DNA of 64,000 nucleotides from Lactuca virosa (lineage: Eukaryota; Streptophyta; Magnoliopsida; Asterales; Asteraceae): NCBI GenBank assembly GCA_928212115.1, contig CAKMRJ010001112.1, positions 407,564,493 through 407,628,492 on the forward strand. The letters run 5' to 3'. The notes under the pieces are model-generated. The model did not search any database. It worked only from the letters and a program-made list of their open reading frames with translations, and had not been told where the DNA came from. Each line of letters begins with the position of its first letter. Position 1 is the stretch's first letter. Below are positions 35,321 to 45,358 of this stretch, in pieces. The position numbers and the translations under genes were made by a program.

Positions 35321-35653
35321 TGTAACATCCCATAATTCAAGGTCAGAAATTTCATTTTTATTTTAAGTTATTGCATAAAACTGATGAATATAAAAACTTT
35401 CATACTAATATCTCATATCAAAAACCAAAGTGTCAATAATCAAACAGAGTATCATAAAACCATATCAGAGTGTAATCCCAAGGATCCAGTGTGCGGAAAA
35501 CATAGTGTGATGCGTTGCGACCAAGTCGGCTCCTTTCCTCTGAAACAATGTAACTGAAACACATAACACATAATACGGTAAGCACGCATGCTTAGTGAGT
35601 TCCCCCAAAATACCAAGCACATATAATTAGCCATACGAGGCTAAAACTTAACG

Positions 35654-36065
35654 AGACCTTCCGGTCAATGTGTCTCAGTGGGACCTTCCGGTCCCACAAC
35701 TCCGGTAGACCTTCCGGTCCTACTCTGTTGACCTTCCGGTCCATACTCTGATGACCTTCCGGCCCATACTCTGATGACCTTCTGGTCCAAACCCTGCAAG
35801 CTCATAGCATATACGTATCACATAGATAAGAACATATATCACATAAAGAAAATGCATAATACCACATAGACAAATGCATAATATCACATAGACAAAATGC
35901 ATAATATCACATAAACAAATTGCATAATATCACATAAACAAATTGCATAATATCATATAACTCACGTAAGCACATAAGACCTTCCGGTCCTGACTCTGTA
36001 AACCTTCCGGCCCAACTCTGTTGACCTTCCGGTCCAAACCCTATCGACCTTCCGGTCCAGGCAAA
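35654..36065 (-). repeat. GACCTTCCGGTC arrays around a 23-bp array in LTR A
   Basis: Two clusters of the dyad word GACCTTCCGGTC (35654-35792 and 35970-36062) have units of 22-23 bp. Between them, GCATAATATCACATAAACAAA-like units of 22-23 bp run five times (about 35850-35965). The same structure is in the right LTR. Confidence 0.9.
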
Positions 36066-36121
36066 CTCATAACGTGGCATATCACATGAAACATATATCA
36101 CATATCACGTATAAGCATACC

Positions 36122-36126
36122 AAGAT
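36122..36126. other. Left target duplication of D (AAGAT)
   Basis: AAGAT recurs at 49247-49251. The uninterrupted right LTR of A has a single CCAAGATAATTATC at about 55788-55801, which proves the insertion point. Confidence 0.97.
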
Positions 36127-36467
36127 TGTTGGGTTGAATAAGTGTTGCGTCATGGGCTCGGTCCTTAGCCCTGTTTTGCCATCCGGTTGGGCCTGTCCAA
36201 CTGTGATTGTTTTTGTTTAGGGTTTAGTATTTAAGGTGCATGCATGCAGCCTTAGTTAGTAGCGCTTTGATAATTATTGTTTTGATTTGTACTACAAAAC
36301 CCTAGCTCGCCTCTATAGTGGAAGTTCTTTGTCGAGCTCTGCTGAGGCGTGACTACGTTTGAATCATTCAGCATTATTTGATTCCATATTGTGTTTTTTG
36401 TGTTCGTTTGATTTTATTGTTTAATCTGTTGAAGATCTAATCGATCTAAGAGTTTTTCAACTCTACA
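36127..36467 (+). repeat. 5' LTR of D
   Basis: TGTTGGGTTG to CAACTCTACA. The TATA-like TATTTAAG is at 36228-36235. Confidence 0.97.
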
Positions 36468-36469
36468 AT

Positions 36470-36481
36470 TGGTATCAGAGC
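36470..36481 (+). other. Primer binding site of D (Met-tRNA)
   Basis: TGGTATCAGAGC two bases after the 5' LTR. Confidence 0.95.
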
Positions 36482-36663
36482 AGGATGCTGTGTAATTCAT
36501 ACACATCTCTTCTGTTGAAGAAGATCTTAGCGTTTTCCGCTTAGATTGATATTACTAGAGCCGTCATCTGCTATTGACGTGGTTCTTTAAATATTCGATC
36601 TTACCCTAACATTATTTACAAGTCTGATCTTAAGCAGGTATTTAAACAAGCATCGACACATCC

Positions 36664-37800
36664 ATGGATGATTCTCAGTCAAACCCAATCAACATCTCAA
36701 ACAACATAGGATCGACGACAAGGATTCCGATTTTATACACTCAAGATTATGAGGTCTGGGCGCATCACTTTGAAGATTACGTGATTGGCTCAGAAGATAA
36801 TGGATACTTGATCTGGGAGGCGATCACAGTCGGTCCATTTGTTCATGCAAGTACCTCAAGAGTTGTCAAAACTCAAAAGGAATATAATCAACTCATAAGT
36901 GACGTGAAAGATATACCTCAAGATGAGAAGGAAAAGTTTCAATGCAATATCAAAGCTTTAAGGATGATAAGGTTTGCATTACAGTCAGACACGTTTCGGT
37001 TGGTAAGCTCTTGCACGACAGCAAAGGAAATATGGGTCAGGTTGAAGGAATTATACTCTACAGATGAAGATCTTGAGCATTCAATCCAAACACTGTTGCT
37101 CTCAGAATTTGGTGATTTCAAGCAGAAGCCTGAAGAGAAGCTTGTTCAAACCTTCGATCGCTTCAATCATCTCTTAAGTAAGATGATCAAGCATGGGATC
37201 GAAAGGAAGGTCATTGAACAAAAGGTAACATTCATGAATGGTCTTAGATCGGAATGGATGGCTGTAGTGTCAACAGTAAAGGCTCATGAACAGTTCAAAA
37301 GTTATTCTCTTGCAAAACTGGTGGGGATACTGAAGTCGCATGAGAATACCTTGACTAAAGAAACGAATGTGGTTTCTAGCATGGGATCCTTAGCTCTAAT
37401 CTCAAAAGGTAAGAACACTGCTGAGGAAGAAGAAGATTTAGATCTATCCGAATATGATCTAACAAGCGAAGACTATGCTCTGATGGTGTCAAATCCCAAG
37501 AAATTCATCAAGAGAAGGTTCTCAACAAACAAGAACCGAAACTGGCAAGGCAGTTACAGCGCGGAGAAAGCAAAGGAGGAACCGAAAAGTGTTTCTCAGA
37601 CGGAAGAACCAAAGAAGGAAGCGAAACTTGGAGGTGACTCTGGCTTCACCTGTCACTACTGTGGAGGTAAAAATCACTTCGCTAAAGATTGCATGCTGAG
37701 AAAGATGACTGAGAAGAACGAGATGAGGACGAGGAAGCGAACCTCACAAGGCGTTTGGAGGAAATCAGGAAGAAGAAAGCAGGATCTAACAACACTATGA
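36664..37800 (+). CDS. gag: Gag capsid-nucleocapsid protein of D
   Basis: A 378-residue frame starts at ATG 36664, the first good ATG after the leader. Residues about 20-55 (PILYTQDYEVWAHHFEDYV) are the DUF4219-like entry. Residues about 95-235 are the UBN2 capsid domain (ALRMIRFALQSDTF, then IWVRLKELY, then EEKLVQTFDRFNHLLSKM). The zinc knuckle CHYCGGKNHFAKDC (C-X2-C-X4-H-X4-C) is at about 329-342. Capsid assembly and RNA binding are expected. The frame ends TGA 37798-37800, overlapping the first ATG of the next frame as ATGA. In relatives the gag frame continues, so the end here is probably an indel near 37715 rather than a natural terminus. Confidence 0.92.
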   Translation: MDDSQSNPINISNNIGSTTRIPILYTQDYEVWAHHFEDYVIGSEDNGYLIWEAITVGPFVHASTSRVVKTQKEYNQLISDVKDIPQDEKEKFQCNIKALRMIRFALQSDTFRLVSSCTTAKEIWVRLKELYSTDEDLEHSIQTLLLSEFGDFKQKPEEKLVQTFDRFNHLLSKMIKHGIERKVIEQKVTFMNGLRSEWMAVVSTVKAHEQFKSYSLAKLVGILKSHENTLTKETNVVSSMGSLALISKGKNTAEEEEDLDLSEYDLTSEDYALMVSNPKKFIKRRFSTNKNRNWQGSYSAEKAKEEPKSVSQTEEPKKEAKLGGDSGFTCHYCGGKNHFAKDCMLRKMTEKNEMRTRKRTSQGVWRKSGRRKQDLTTL

Positions 37801-39869
37801 ATGCTCTCATTGTGCAGGGAAATGTTGCTGATGATGAATTTGGAGGTGTTGAAGTTTGGTCGACTGATTCAGAGGACGAAGAAGTGAGGAAGCCGACTCA
37901 TGGCAGGGCTCTGTTGGTGAAGGAAGAGAATACTGCAGGAAGGTGTTTGATGGTGACTTCTGGAATGTCACACATGCAAGGCTATACCACTGAAGGGGGA
38001 CATGATGAAGATAAGGAGAGAGAAGACCGCTGTTTTGCAGCGAAACCTGTCAGTCAGCAGATCAACGAATGCGACGAGTTGATCCAGAAGGTACAATCTA
38101 TTCTTATCTCTCTAAAAATCCCTATCACCAACTATGAAAAGGAACTCAATGGATTAAAATCCAAATTTTCTAGTCTAAGTGGAAGTTTAACTCAAACTCG
38201 CGTCACAAACTCTAACCTAACTGATCAAATCAGCAGGGTGTCATCGAAGAGTGAGGAGAGGCGAATGTGGATTGAGCAGAAGGAGAAGGAGTTGATTAGA
38301 TCTAGGGACGAAACAATTTATTTGCAAAGAGATAATTTGAAGCTTTTAAAACAACGAAATGTTTTTTGCTTAATTGCTAAGCGTTTATATACCAATATTA
38401 CTCAATTACATCTCGATTGTGAAATAGGGAAGAAGATACATCGTATGATTTTACCCTTCCTTGAGTTAAAGGAGGATGAAATCGATGCCGATGCATATGA
38501 TTGCGAAAATGTTGTTTCTTCTGAGGATATTTCTCCTGCTTACAGAATTGGTCTTGACAAAATAGAGTCCTTCATAAAGTCCAAAGACCATAAGGACATG
38601 CTCAAAAATTTGTTGGATGAAAATGACAAATTGAAAATCCAAACCGAAACTGTACAGAAATTTGTCTCGTTGAATGCTAAGTTGAGTTCAGAAAATAAGA
38701 TTGATGTTGAAAATACTTCTGAATTCGATGAGGATGATGATATGAGCGTCATTTCTGTGGAAGATGAGGTTGACTGTTCAGAATTTGTCAAAAGCGAACC
38801 CGAAACTAACAAAAATCTTATTTCTGAAAATTCGGTTGAGTTCGCTCGTTTGTCCAAAGACAAGACCAAAGTCCTTAAAGAAAAGGTCGTAGTGTATCAA
38901 AAGTTCCAAACGACTCCAAATCAGGTGTACAAAGTTAATGGAGTTACTCAGCAACAAACAGCCGAACTAACGGCAATAGTAGCAGAAGATAATGCTGAAG
39001 GATGTGATGAGTATTTCTGGTCAGCACCTATTGATAATGCCGATGAAACAGTAGGTCTGTCGCAGAAAACATCGTGGAGAGTAAAAGGAAGGTATGTGGC
39101 AGAACCACTTAATGATCCTTCTCGTTTTGATGAGCCTAGCACAAGTGGTACCAAAACGCCTTCAGATGAACAAGTCGTAGTGTCAAGCGAAACCTCCTCA
39201 CTCAAGAGCGAAGCCTGTGTTCAAAAATCTGAGAAAAAGGCCAACATCCACAGAAATCCTAAACAGGTGAAAGAACGAAAGCATCAAAGGAATGTGAGGT
39301 ACAAGAAAAACCTCACTGAAAGGAAGCAGTTCTGGCGATCTCAAAATCCCAACTACGTTCGCTATGAAAAACCTTCTAAGCAAAAGGTGGAAGGAAAAGA
39401 AAACTCCAGCATTCACACTCAGCATGGAGCAAACAACCGAAGACAGAGTTTCGGTTCTCAAAATCAATCTAACCGAAAGAAGAGTTTCGGTCCATCAAAG
39501 AATATCTACCGAACTCAAGGTTTCGGTTCTCGAGAGGAGAAAAACCAAAAGAGTGGTTTCGGTTCTAGACTAATCAGCGAGAAGAACCGAAGGGAAAGTA
39601 ATTATGGCTCTCATCCACAAAAGAGCTACATCCGAAAAGCTAACTCCGTTTCCAAATCTCATTTCCCTAGTTCTAACCATCACTCACAGAATGATCAAAA
39701 GGGAAAAGAAAAACTTTGTTCAGAAAATGCAAAGAATTCGTCAATCAAGCCTGATGTTGATCGAAAGTACGCTAACGTAAAATACACATATTTGGCAACA
39801 CCACCTAAAGTGCTTAAATCAGATAAAATCAAAGTTTTCACCTTAAAAAGAAAAGATGAACAACGTTAA
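37713..39869 (+). CDS. Coiled-coil and basic-tail part of gag-pol of D
   Basis: This frame is open from 37713, lies at -1 relative to gag and has its first ATG at 37797. It starts with acidic text (SDEEVRKPTH region). About residues 110-200 form a long coiled coil (LISLKIPITNYEKELNGLKS, and SEERRMWIEQKEKELIRSR). Then come acidic stretches and a Lys/Arg/Asn-rich tail with repeated GFGS/SFGS words. In related Sireviruses this is the stretch between the zinc knuckle and protease. No enzyme domain is present. Interaction with other gag molecules or nucleic acid is an inference from the coiled coil and basic tail. It ends TAA 39867-39869; the pol frame lies at -1 again. Confidence 0.85.
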   Translation, partial: EERDEDEEANLTRRLEEIRKKKAGSNNTMNALIVQGNVADDEFGGVEVWSTDSEDEEVRKPTHGRALLVKEENTAGRCLMVTSGMSHMQGYTTEGGHDEDKEREDRCFAAKPVSQQINECDELIQKVQSILISLKIPITNYEKELNGLKSKFSSLSGSLTQTRVTNSNLTDQISRVSSKSEERRMWIEQKEKELIRSRDETIYLQRDNLKLLKQRNVFCLIAKRLYTNITQLHLDCEIGKKIHRMILPFLELKEDEIDADAYDCENVVSSEDISPAYRIGLDKIESFIKSKDHKDMLKNLLDENDKLKIQTETVQKFVSLNAKLSSENKIDVENTSEFDEDDDMSVISVEDEVDCSEFVKSEPETNKNLISENSVEFARLSKDKTKVLKEKVVVYQKFQTTPNQVYKVNGVTQQQTAELTAIVAEDNAEGCDEYFWSAPIDNADETVGLSQKTSWRVKGRYVAEPLNDPSRFDEPSTSGTKTPSDEQVVVSSETSSLKSEACVQKSEKKANIHRNPKQVKERKHQRNVRYKKNLTERKQFWRSQNPNYVRYEKPSKQKVEGKENSSIHTQHGANNRRQSFGSQNQSNRKKSFGPSKNIYRTQGFGSREEKNQKSGFGSRLISEKNRRESNYGSHPQKSYIRKANSVSKSHFPSSNHHSQNDQKGKEKLCSENAKNSSIKPDVDRKYANVKYTYLATPPKVLKSDKIKVFTLKRKDEQR

Positions 39870-39976
39870 CAAAAAGAACCTTTTTAGTTGATGTTTCGCT
39901 TACAATTCCCTACTCTGTAAAAGTCTCACGAGGACCCAAGAAACTTTGGGTTCCTAAATCTGCTTAAATTTTGCAG
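39860..39976 (+). other. Frame break and stop between gag part and protease of D
   Basis: The pol frame is open from 39860 and carries the conserved pre-protease text RGPKKLWVPKS. It then meets an in-frame TAA at 39965-39967, right before TTTTGCAG at 39969-39976. Translation from the upstream frame must therefore cross a -1 shift and a stop. TTTTGCAG matches a plant 3' splice site. Confidence 0.75.
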
Positions 39977-42900
39977 GTTATACGTGACGAGCAGTTTGAC
40001 GATGAATGGTACATAGACAGTGGCTGCTCGCGTCACATGACAGGAAGAAGGGAAGAACTGAGGGAGTTTCGGTCCCTTACAAATGGTGGAAGTGTCAAGT
40101 ATGGTAACAACTCTTATGGCACGATCAAAGGTTATGGTATGATTACCAATGGCGAGTTCTCGATAAGAAAAGTGGCATATGTTGAGGGTTTGCAACACAA
40201 CCTTATCAGTGTTTCTCAACTGGTAGTTGGTACTGGGCTAAAGGTGTCATTCGACGACGAGGGATCAGAGATTATTGAAAAGAAGTCAAACAATATTCTG
40301 CTCAAATCAAAGCGAAAAGGAGAGATGTACCCTCTGAATCTCAATCCCATACGGGGAAAACCGGCAATCTGCTTGCTGTCAAAGGCTCATTCAAACGAAA
40401 GCTGGCTATGGCACCGAAGACTTTCCCATCTGAATTTTAAAGACATCAACAAACTGGTACTTGGAGATCACGTTCGAGGTCTTCCTGTTCTGAAATTCGA
40501 TAAAGAACACCTGTGTGCTGCATGTGAAATGGGAAAGCAAAGTCGACAGAGTCATCCTTCTCGCATCAACACAAAAATTATCGAACCACTTGAATTACTT
40601 CATGTTGATCTATGTGGTCCTTCATCAATCGAAAGTGTTGGTGGCAACAAGTATATACTTGTTGTAGTGGATGACTTCTCTCGATTTACCTGGGTATTCT
40701 TTTTGAAGCAGAAATCGGAGGCCACTCCTCAACTTAAACTCTTTATCAAGCAAATTGAAGTCCAGCTAAGAAAGGTCGTTCGTAACATAAGAAGTGACAA
40801 CGGATTGGAGTTTAAGAATAAAGAATTTGAAGAGTTTCTTGCAGAGAAAGGAACCACTCACAACTTCTCGGCTCCGTATACTCCACAACAGAATGGTATT
40901 GTCGAAAGGCGAAACCGATCTCTGTGTGAAGCAGCCCGAACTATGTTGAGCTTCGCTTCATTACCTCTGTATTTCTGGGCTGATGCCATTGCTGCTGCAT
41001 GCTTTACGCAGAACAGATCCTATCTCAACAAACGCTTTTCAATCACTCCATATGAGATCTTAAACAACCGAAAGCCAAATGTCAAGTTTTTCCATGTGTT
41101 CGGTTCAAGATGCTTCATCTTTAATTCAAAGGAGCACCGAAATAAATTTGATGTGAAAGCAGATGAAGGAATCTTTCTGGGTTATTCCTTAACCTCAAAA
41201 GCATATAGGGTTCTCAACAAACGTTCAAAGAAAATCGAGGAGACCTATTATGTTACCTTCGACGACAACTACGTCAGGAGACTCAAAACCACCGAAGGTT
41301 CTGTGGGGGATATATTTCCAAGTTCTGGTCAAGTTACAATACCTATTTCGAACCTTTTTGAACAATACATGCTGCTGTTTGATGAGCCCGAAAAGGCCAT
41401 TCTCTCTGAATCCAAAGCTGCAGACAACAAGGTAGACAACTTGAAGAAAATAATCGATGAAGCTGCAGCGAATATGGAAGAAGAACAGCCTGTGAAATCC
41501 AACAAGCCGGACACAGGTGAACCTCAAAAAGATTGCTCTCAAGCTCAGGGGGAGGGTTCGTCTGATCTTCCCAACCAAGATCCAACATTCCAGGGGGAGT
41601 GCTCTGCAACCGACAACCAACTTCAAGGGGAAAATTCTGAGCCTGAAACTGAGGAAGAATCATCGTTCGAAGTGAAAGATTCTAATCCTGCAACTGAGGA
41701 AGTATCATCGTTCGAAGTGAAAGATTCTAATCCTGAAACTGAGGAAGTATCATCGTTCGAAGTGAAAGATTCTAATCCTGCAACAGAGGAAGTATCATTG
41801 CTCGAGGGGGAGAACGCGAACATAAACGATGATGATACTCAGTCGGAGTTTGAAGAAGAAGTAAACTCTGAACTGGATCCTTCATTCGATCCAAATTATC
41901 CTCCGCTCATTAAATGGACAAAAGATCATCCCCAATCGCAAGTTATTGGTGATTCCACGGAAAAAGTTCTCACACGATCTCAGCTAAAAGAGAAACGAAC
42001 AACACTTTTCTCTAAAGTAGAATTTTGTATGTTTAACTCTTTTGTCTCAAAAGTCGAACCGAAGACAGTCAAGACTGCACTTGATCATTCTGATTGGGTA
42101 CAGGCAATGCAGGACGAACTACATGAATTCGAACGAAATAAAGTGTGGAGACTGATTCCAACACCAAGGGATGCCTCTGTGGTTGGTTTAAAATGGGTAT
42201 TCAGGAATAAAATGGATAAGGAAGGGAATGTGATACGCAACAAGGCGAGGTTGGTCGTGAAAGGATACTGTCAAGAAGAGGGCATAGACTATGAAGAGAC
42301 CTTCGCTCCAGTAGCACGGTTAGAATCGGTTCGCATTTTTCTTGCCTACGCTGCACACAAAAACTTTGAAGTCTTCCAAATGGACGTAAAGTGTGCCTTC
42401 TTAAATGGTGAACTGGAAGAAACTGTGTATGTAGAACAACCACCGGGCTTTGTGAACGAAAAATATCCAGATCACTGCTACATCTTGGACAAGGCTGTCT
42501 ATGGTCTCAAACAAGCTCCACGGGCCTGGTATGAAACTCTTACCAGATTTTTGAAAATGTCTAAATTTAAACAAGGTTCGGTTGACCCAACCTTCTTTCG
42601 CAAGAAAGAGGGTAACCACCTTATGATCGTTCAAATTTACGTTGATGACATCATCTTCGGCTCCACAAATCCTAGCTTAACTGCTGAGTTTAGGAAGCTG
42701 ATGGAAACTAAATTTGAAATGAGCTCAATGGGTCCTATTAACTTTTTCCTTGGTCTAAATATAAGACAGGGACCCGAAGGCATTTTCATTAATCAAGAGG
42801 CCTACACGAAGACATTGCTTGCCAAGTTTGGAATGTTGGGAGATTCAAAAGTGAAGGTTCCTATGGCGTTTGGAACGAAGCTAACACCTTCTCTGGACAA

Positions 42901-43732
42901 ACCGGCTGTTGACGTGACTCTTTATCGTCAGATGATAGGATCTCTAATGTATCTCACTGCTAGTCGGCCAGATATAATGTTCTCTGTTTGTTATTGTGCC
43001 AGGTTTCAAGCAAATCCTCGTGAACCACATCTGTTGGCAGTAAAGAACATATTTCGGTATCTAAAACGAACTACTTCTCTCGGGTTGTGGTACCCGGCCA
43101 ACTCAGGATTCTTTGTCCAAGCATTCTCAGATGCTGATCTTGGGGGATGTGGTCTAGACCGGAAAAGTACCACTGGAGGATGTCAATTTTTGGACGGCAA
43201 ACTCGTAAGCTGGCAATCTAAGAAACAAACATGTGTTTCTCTCTCCACTGCCGAAGCAGAATACATTGCCGCAGCATCATGCACATCTCAGGTCATCTGG
43301 ATACAAAGTCAACTTCGTGACTTTGGCCTGAATATGAAGAAAATCCCATTATATTGCGATTCCGAAAGTGCAATTAGGATTTGTCACAACCCAGTGCAAC
43401 ACTCAAAGACGAAACACATAGCACTGAGGTATCATTTTATCAAAGATCATGTGGAAGACGGTAATGTTGAAATTCATTTTGTAAGAACCACTGATCAACT
43501 AGCAGACATCTTCACTAAGGCCTTGCCTGAAGCAAGCTTTAATAAAATATTGCATGGCCTAGGAATGATGGAAGCTGAATCCGTACCGAAATCTCCTTGT
43601 GTTTCAATAAAAGTTAGAAGCGAAATAGAGCGAACGCTCGGTCCATTTCGGGTTCGGTTCTTCTGGAACCGAAATGCACCGAACGCTCGGTCCATTTCGG
43701 GTTCGGTTTCACCGGTCTCGCTTCGCCTCTAA
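39968..43732 (+). CDS. pol: Pol polyprotein of D: PR-INT-RT-RNase H
   Basis: The frame is open from 39968 without an early ATG; the first Met is in RHMTG. Protease: WYIDSGCSRHMTG at about residues 13-25 with catalytic Asp. GAG-pre-integrase: LWHRRLSHLNF, then CAACEMGKQ (HHCC zinc finger). Integrase core: HVDLCGPS, then SDNGLEF, then TPQQNGIVERRN (D,D,E). A hydrophilic linker with a 15-residue repeat follows. RT (RVT_2): KWVFRNKMDKEGN, VFQMDVKCAFLNGELEE, catalytic YVDDIIFGS. RNase H: FSDADLGG, then LSTAEAEYIAAA. Order is copia. About 1,250 residues, complete, no internal stop. The C-terminal 40 residues contain a duplicated 27-bp segment and may be extra. Start and expression are unclear because of the upstream stop. 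Confidence 0.95.
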   Translation: MLQVIRDEQFDDEWYIDSGCSRHMTGRREELREFRSLTNGGSVKYGNNSYGTIKGYGMITNGEFSIRKVAYVEGLQHNLISVSQLVVGTGLKVSFDDEGSEIIEKKSNNILLKSKRKGEMYPLNLNPIRGKPAICLLSKAHSNESWLWHRRLSHLNFKDINKLVLGDHVRGLPVLKFDKEHLCAACEMGKQSRQSHPSRINTKIIEPLELLHVDLCGPSSIESVGGNKYILVVVDDFSRFTWVFFLKQKSEATPQLKLFIKQIEVQLRKVVRNIRSDNGLEFKNKEFEEFLAEKGTTHNFSAPYTPQQNGIVERRNRSLCEAARTMLSFASLPLYFWADAIAAACFTQNRSYLNKRFSITPYEILNNRKPNVKFFHVFGSRCFIFNSKEHRNKFDVKADEGIFLGYSLTSKAYRVLNKRSKKIEETYYVTFDDNYVRRLKTTEGSVGDIFPSSGQVTIPISNLFEQYMLLFDEPEKAILSESKAADNKVDNLKKIIDEAAANMEEEQPVKSNKPDTGEPQKDCSQAQGEGSSDLPNQDPTFQGECSATDNQLQGENSEPETEEESSFEVKDSNPATEEVSSFEVKDSNPETEEVSSFEVKDSNPATEEVSLLEGENANINDDDTQSEFEEEVNSELDPSFDPNYPPLIKWTKDHPQSQVIGDSTEKVLTRSQLKEKRTTLFSKVEFCMFNSFVSKVEPKTVKTALDHSDWVQAMQDELHEFERNKVWRLIPTPRDASVVGLKWVFRNKMDKEGNVIRNKARLVVKGYCQEEGIDYEETFAPVARLESVRIFLAYAAHKNFEVFQMDVKCAFLNGELEETVYVEQPPGFVNEKYPDHCYILDKAVYGLKQAPRAWYETLTRFLKMSKFKQGSVDPTFFRKKEGNHLMIVQIYVDDIIFGSTNPSLTAEFRKLMETKFEMSSMGPINFFLGLNIRQGPEGIFINQEAYTKTLLAKFGMLGDSKVKVPMAFGTKLTPSLDKPAVDVTLYRQMIGSLMYLTASRPDIMFSVCYCARFQANPREPHLLAVKNIFRYLKRTTSLGLWYPANSGFFVQAFSDADLGGCGLDRKSTTGGCQFLDGKLVSWQSKKQTCVSLSTAEAEYIAAASCTSQVIWIQSQLRDFGLNMKKIPLYCDSESAIRICHNPVQHSKTKHIALRYHFIKDHVEDGNVEIHFVRTTDQLADIFTKALPEASFNKILHGLGMMEAESVPKSPCVSIKVRSEIERTLGPFRVRFFWNRNAPNARSISGSVSPVSLRL
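41547..41823 (+). other. Polypurine-like AGGGGGAG words inside pol of D
   Basis: AGGGGGAG occurs at 41547, 41592 and 41815 (a further one in the extra ORF at 47683), matching the core of the terminal polypurine tract at 48893. All are in the reading frame of the integrase-RT linker. Confidence 0.7.
41651..41785 (+). repeat. Three 45-bp tandem repeats in pol linker of D
   Basis: Units at 41651, 41696 and 41741, each coding EEVSSFEVKDSNPxT with small changes. They lie between integrase and RT and are in frame. Confidence 0.92.
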
Positions 43733-45246
43733 TTTCTGTCGTATGGTTTCGGTTGTATAGTATGTATACTATTTTCTTAGAACTTTCTTCACATATTTCT
43801 TTACGTATTTCTTTTATATTCTTCTAAAATCCAAAAATATTTTTATTTCTGTTTTTAATTCTTTTTCAGAAAATCTCATAAAATCCAAAAATATTTTTAT
43901 TTCTGTTTTTTATTCTTTTTCAGAAAATTTCCTAAAATACAAAAATATTTTTTTTATCACTTCAAAAATTTGCTCTGTTTACTTTCTGTACACTACTTTC
44001 TCTCACTGATGGAGCTGGGGCAGGTATCAATCTTACTCTATGTACTAGCTAAGTGTCCCTAGAAGCATGCTGCTGTATGTTGACCAAAGCCTCGATCGAT
44101 TTTGAGTAAAGCCTTAATGACTTGATATATACAAATCTTGTCTCCCCAATCAGGCTGTCAAATTTACTCTAATCATGAGCTGCCTTACTCTTCTCACATT
44201 GAGTTAAGAGTTTTTCTGCTTTGTCAATCCTTTATGGCAGAGGCACTTTCGGTTCTTTTAACCATCTTATTTTTCTCCATCACGGTTCGTTTCATATCTG
44301 GTAACCCTTGAGACTCTCAGCAATAACCACTGAGGTTTATGGTTACACAATTTCTGTGTTGATGATCTTACTTTCGTCCACCACGAATTAAGTGAAACCC
44401 AAAATCCAACTCCCATAATGAATTAACGGTGAACACTTCAACTTTCTAGCTATTACATGTCACCTTATGAAATCTCAATTTTCTTTTTGCGCGATCCTTA
44501 TGAAATTGTTTTTCACCAAGACTTTTTCTTCCCAAACGGATCCAGTTTTTATTTTTTTTGAGATTTCCTGTTCTCATTTATCACCAAGTCACTGAATATG
44601 TTTCCTACCTACTTGTTTAAACAGGCCACATTGGTCTCACAAGTACTTCGTTCTGTTTCGGTCTTACATCAAGTATCGAAATCAAGAATTGAAGCGAAAG
44701 CCACCCTTAAAAGCCTTAATTAAAAAGATGCCTTTCAATGCTTCTTAACAAGTACTTGATCGTAATTCAACGGGAATCCAAACAAGCACTTTGAAGTCTC
44801 TCTTGACTTTGAAGGAAGAGATTCGTGCCCGGGATCCACTGCTTTATGTCTTAATAGACATCACAACTTCCCACAAAGACTCTGCTTTATTTCTTTCTCA
44901 TTTACACCCTTATGCACACACATTCTATATTCTCAAAGAGGTCTTGTTCAGTTCTTAACAAGTTAATGCCAACGGTTTCGAAATTAAAAGCGATGGTTTG
45001 GTGTAACGTCTTTGAAGTTTTATGGTACTAGCAATTTTATTGGAGATTCACCCGATGACTCAACAGGAAGTTTAAACGTCTGATTTGATTTATGGATAAG
45101 GTTGGAAGGCGCCAGAATTTGAATCGGTCATCATCCTGCGTCATCACTACTTTATCGGGGTTGCAAGCTGTCAAATCACGCCTTTTCAGGAGTCGTTTCC
45201 AAGATTCAAGCAATAATAACTTCTGATTTTTCTCTCTCCAAGATCG
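43733..45246 (+). other. Non-coding spacer between pol and extra ORF of D
   Basis: No open frame is supported. At 43829-43950 a unit of about 57 bp (AAAATCCAAAAATATTTTTA, then TTCTGTTTTTNATTCTTTTT and CAG) is repeated two and a half times; it can fold on itself and matches repeats in element B at 17035. The rest is pyrimidine-rich, and a promoter-like TATA box ends it. Confidence 0.7.
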
Positions 45247-45254
45247 TATATAAG
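45247..45254 (+). promoter_or_regulatory. Internal TATA box before extra ORF of D
   Basis: TATATAAG lies about 105 bp upstream of ATG 45359 in a context with a pyrimidine-rich leader and no upstream ATG in between. It could drive a subgenomic transcript. No experimental support is available here. Confidence 0.5.
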
Positions 45255-45358
45255 GGCTGATTTCAGTGTGACTGTTCCTTACCACACTTCAATCTTCTAG
45301 AGCAAAGGCAGGCGATCAATTTCTTACTGTTCATCTTCTTCCTTGACAAGCTTCATCA

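Larger units (their letters stand above)
35321..36126 (-). repeat. Left LTR of A, first part (interrupted by D)
   Basis: It starts TGTAACATCCC. It includes the GGTAAGCACGCATGCTTAG landmark and CCTTCCGG arrays. It is broken at AAGAT (36122-36126) by element D and resumes at 49252. Confidence 0.93.

Noticed and set aside
41225..41823. Antisense frames opposite pol of D
   Set aside because: Shadows of the sense coding sequence and its in-frame 45-bp repeats.
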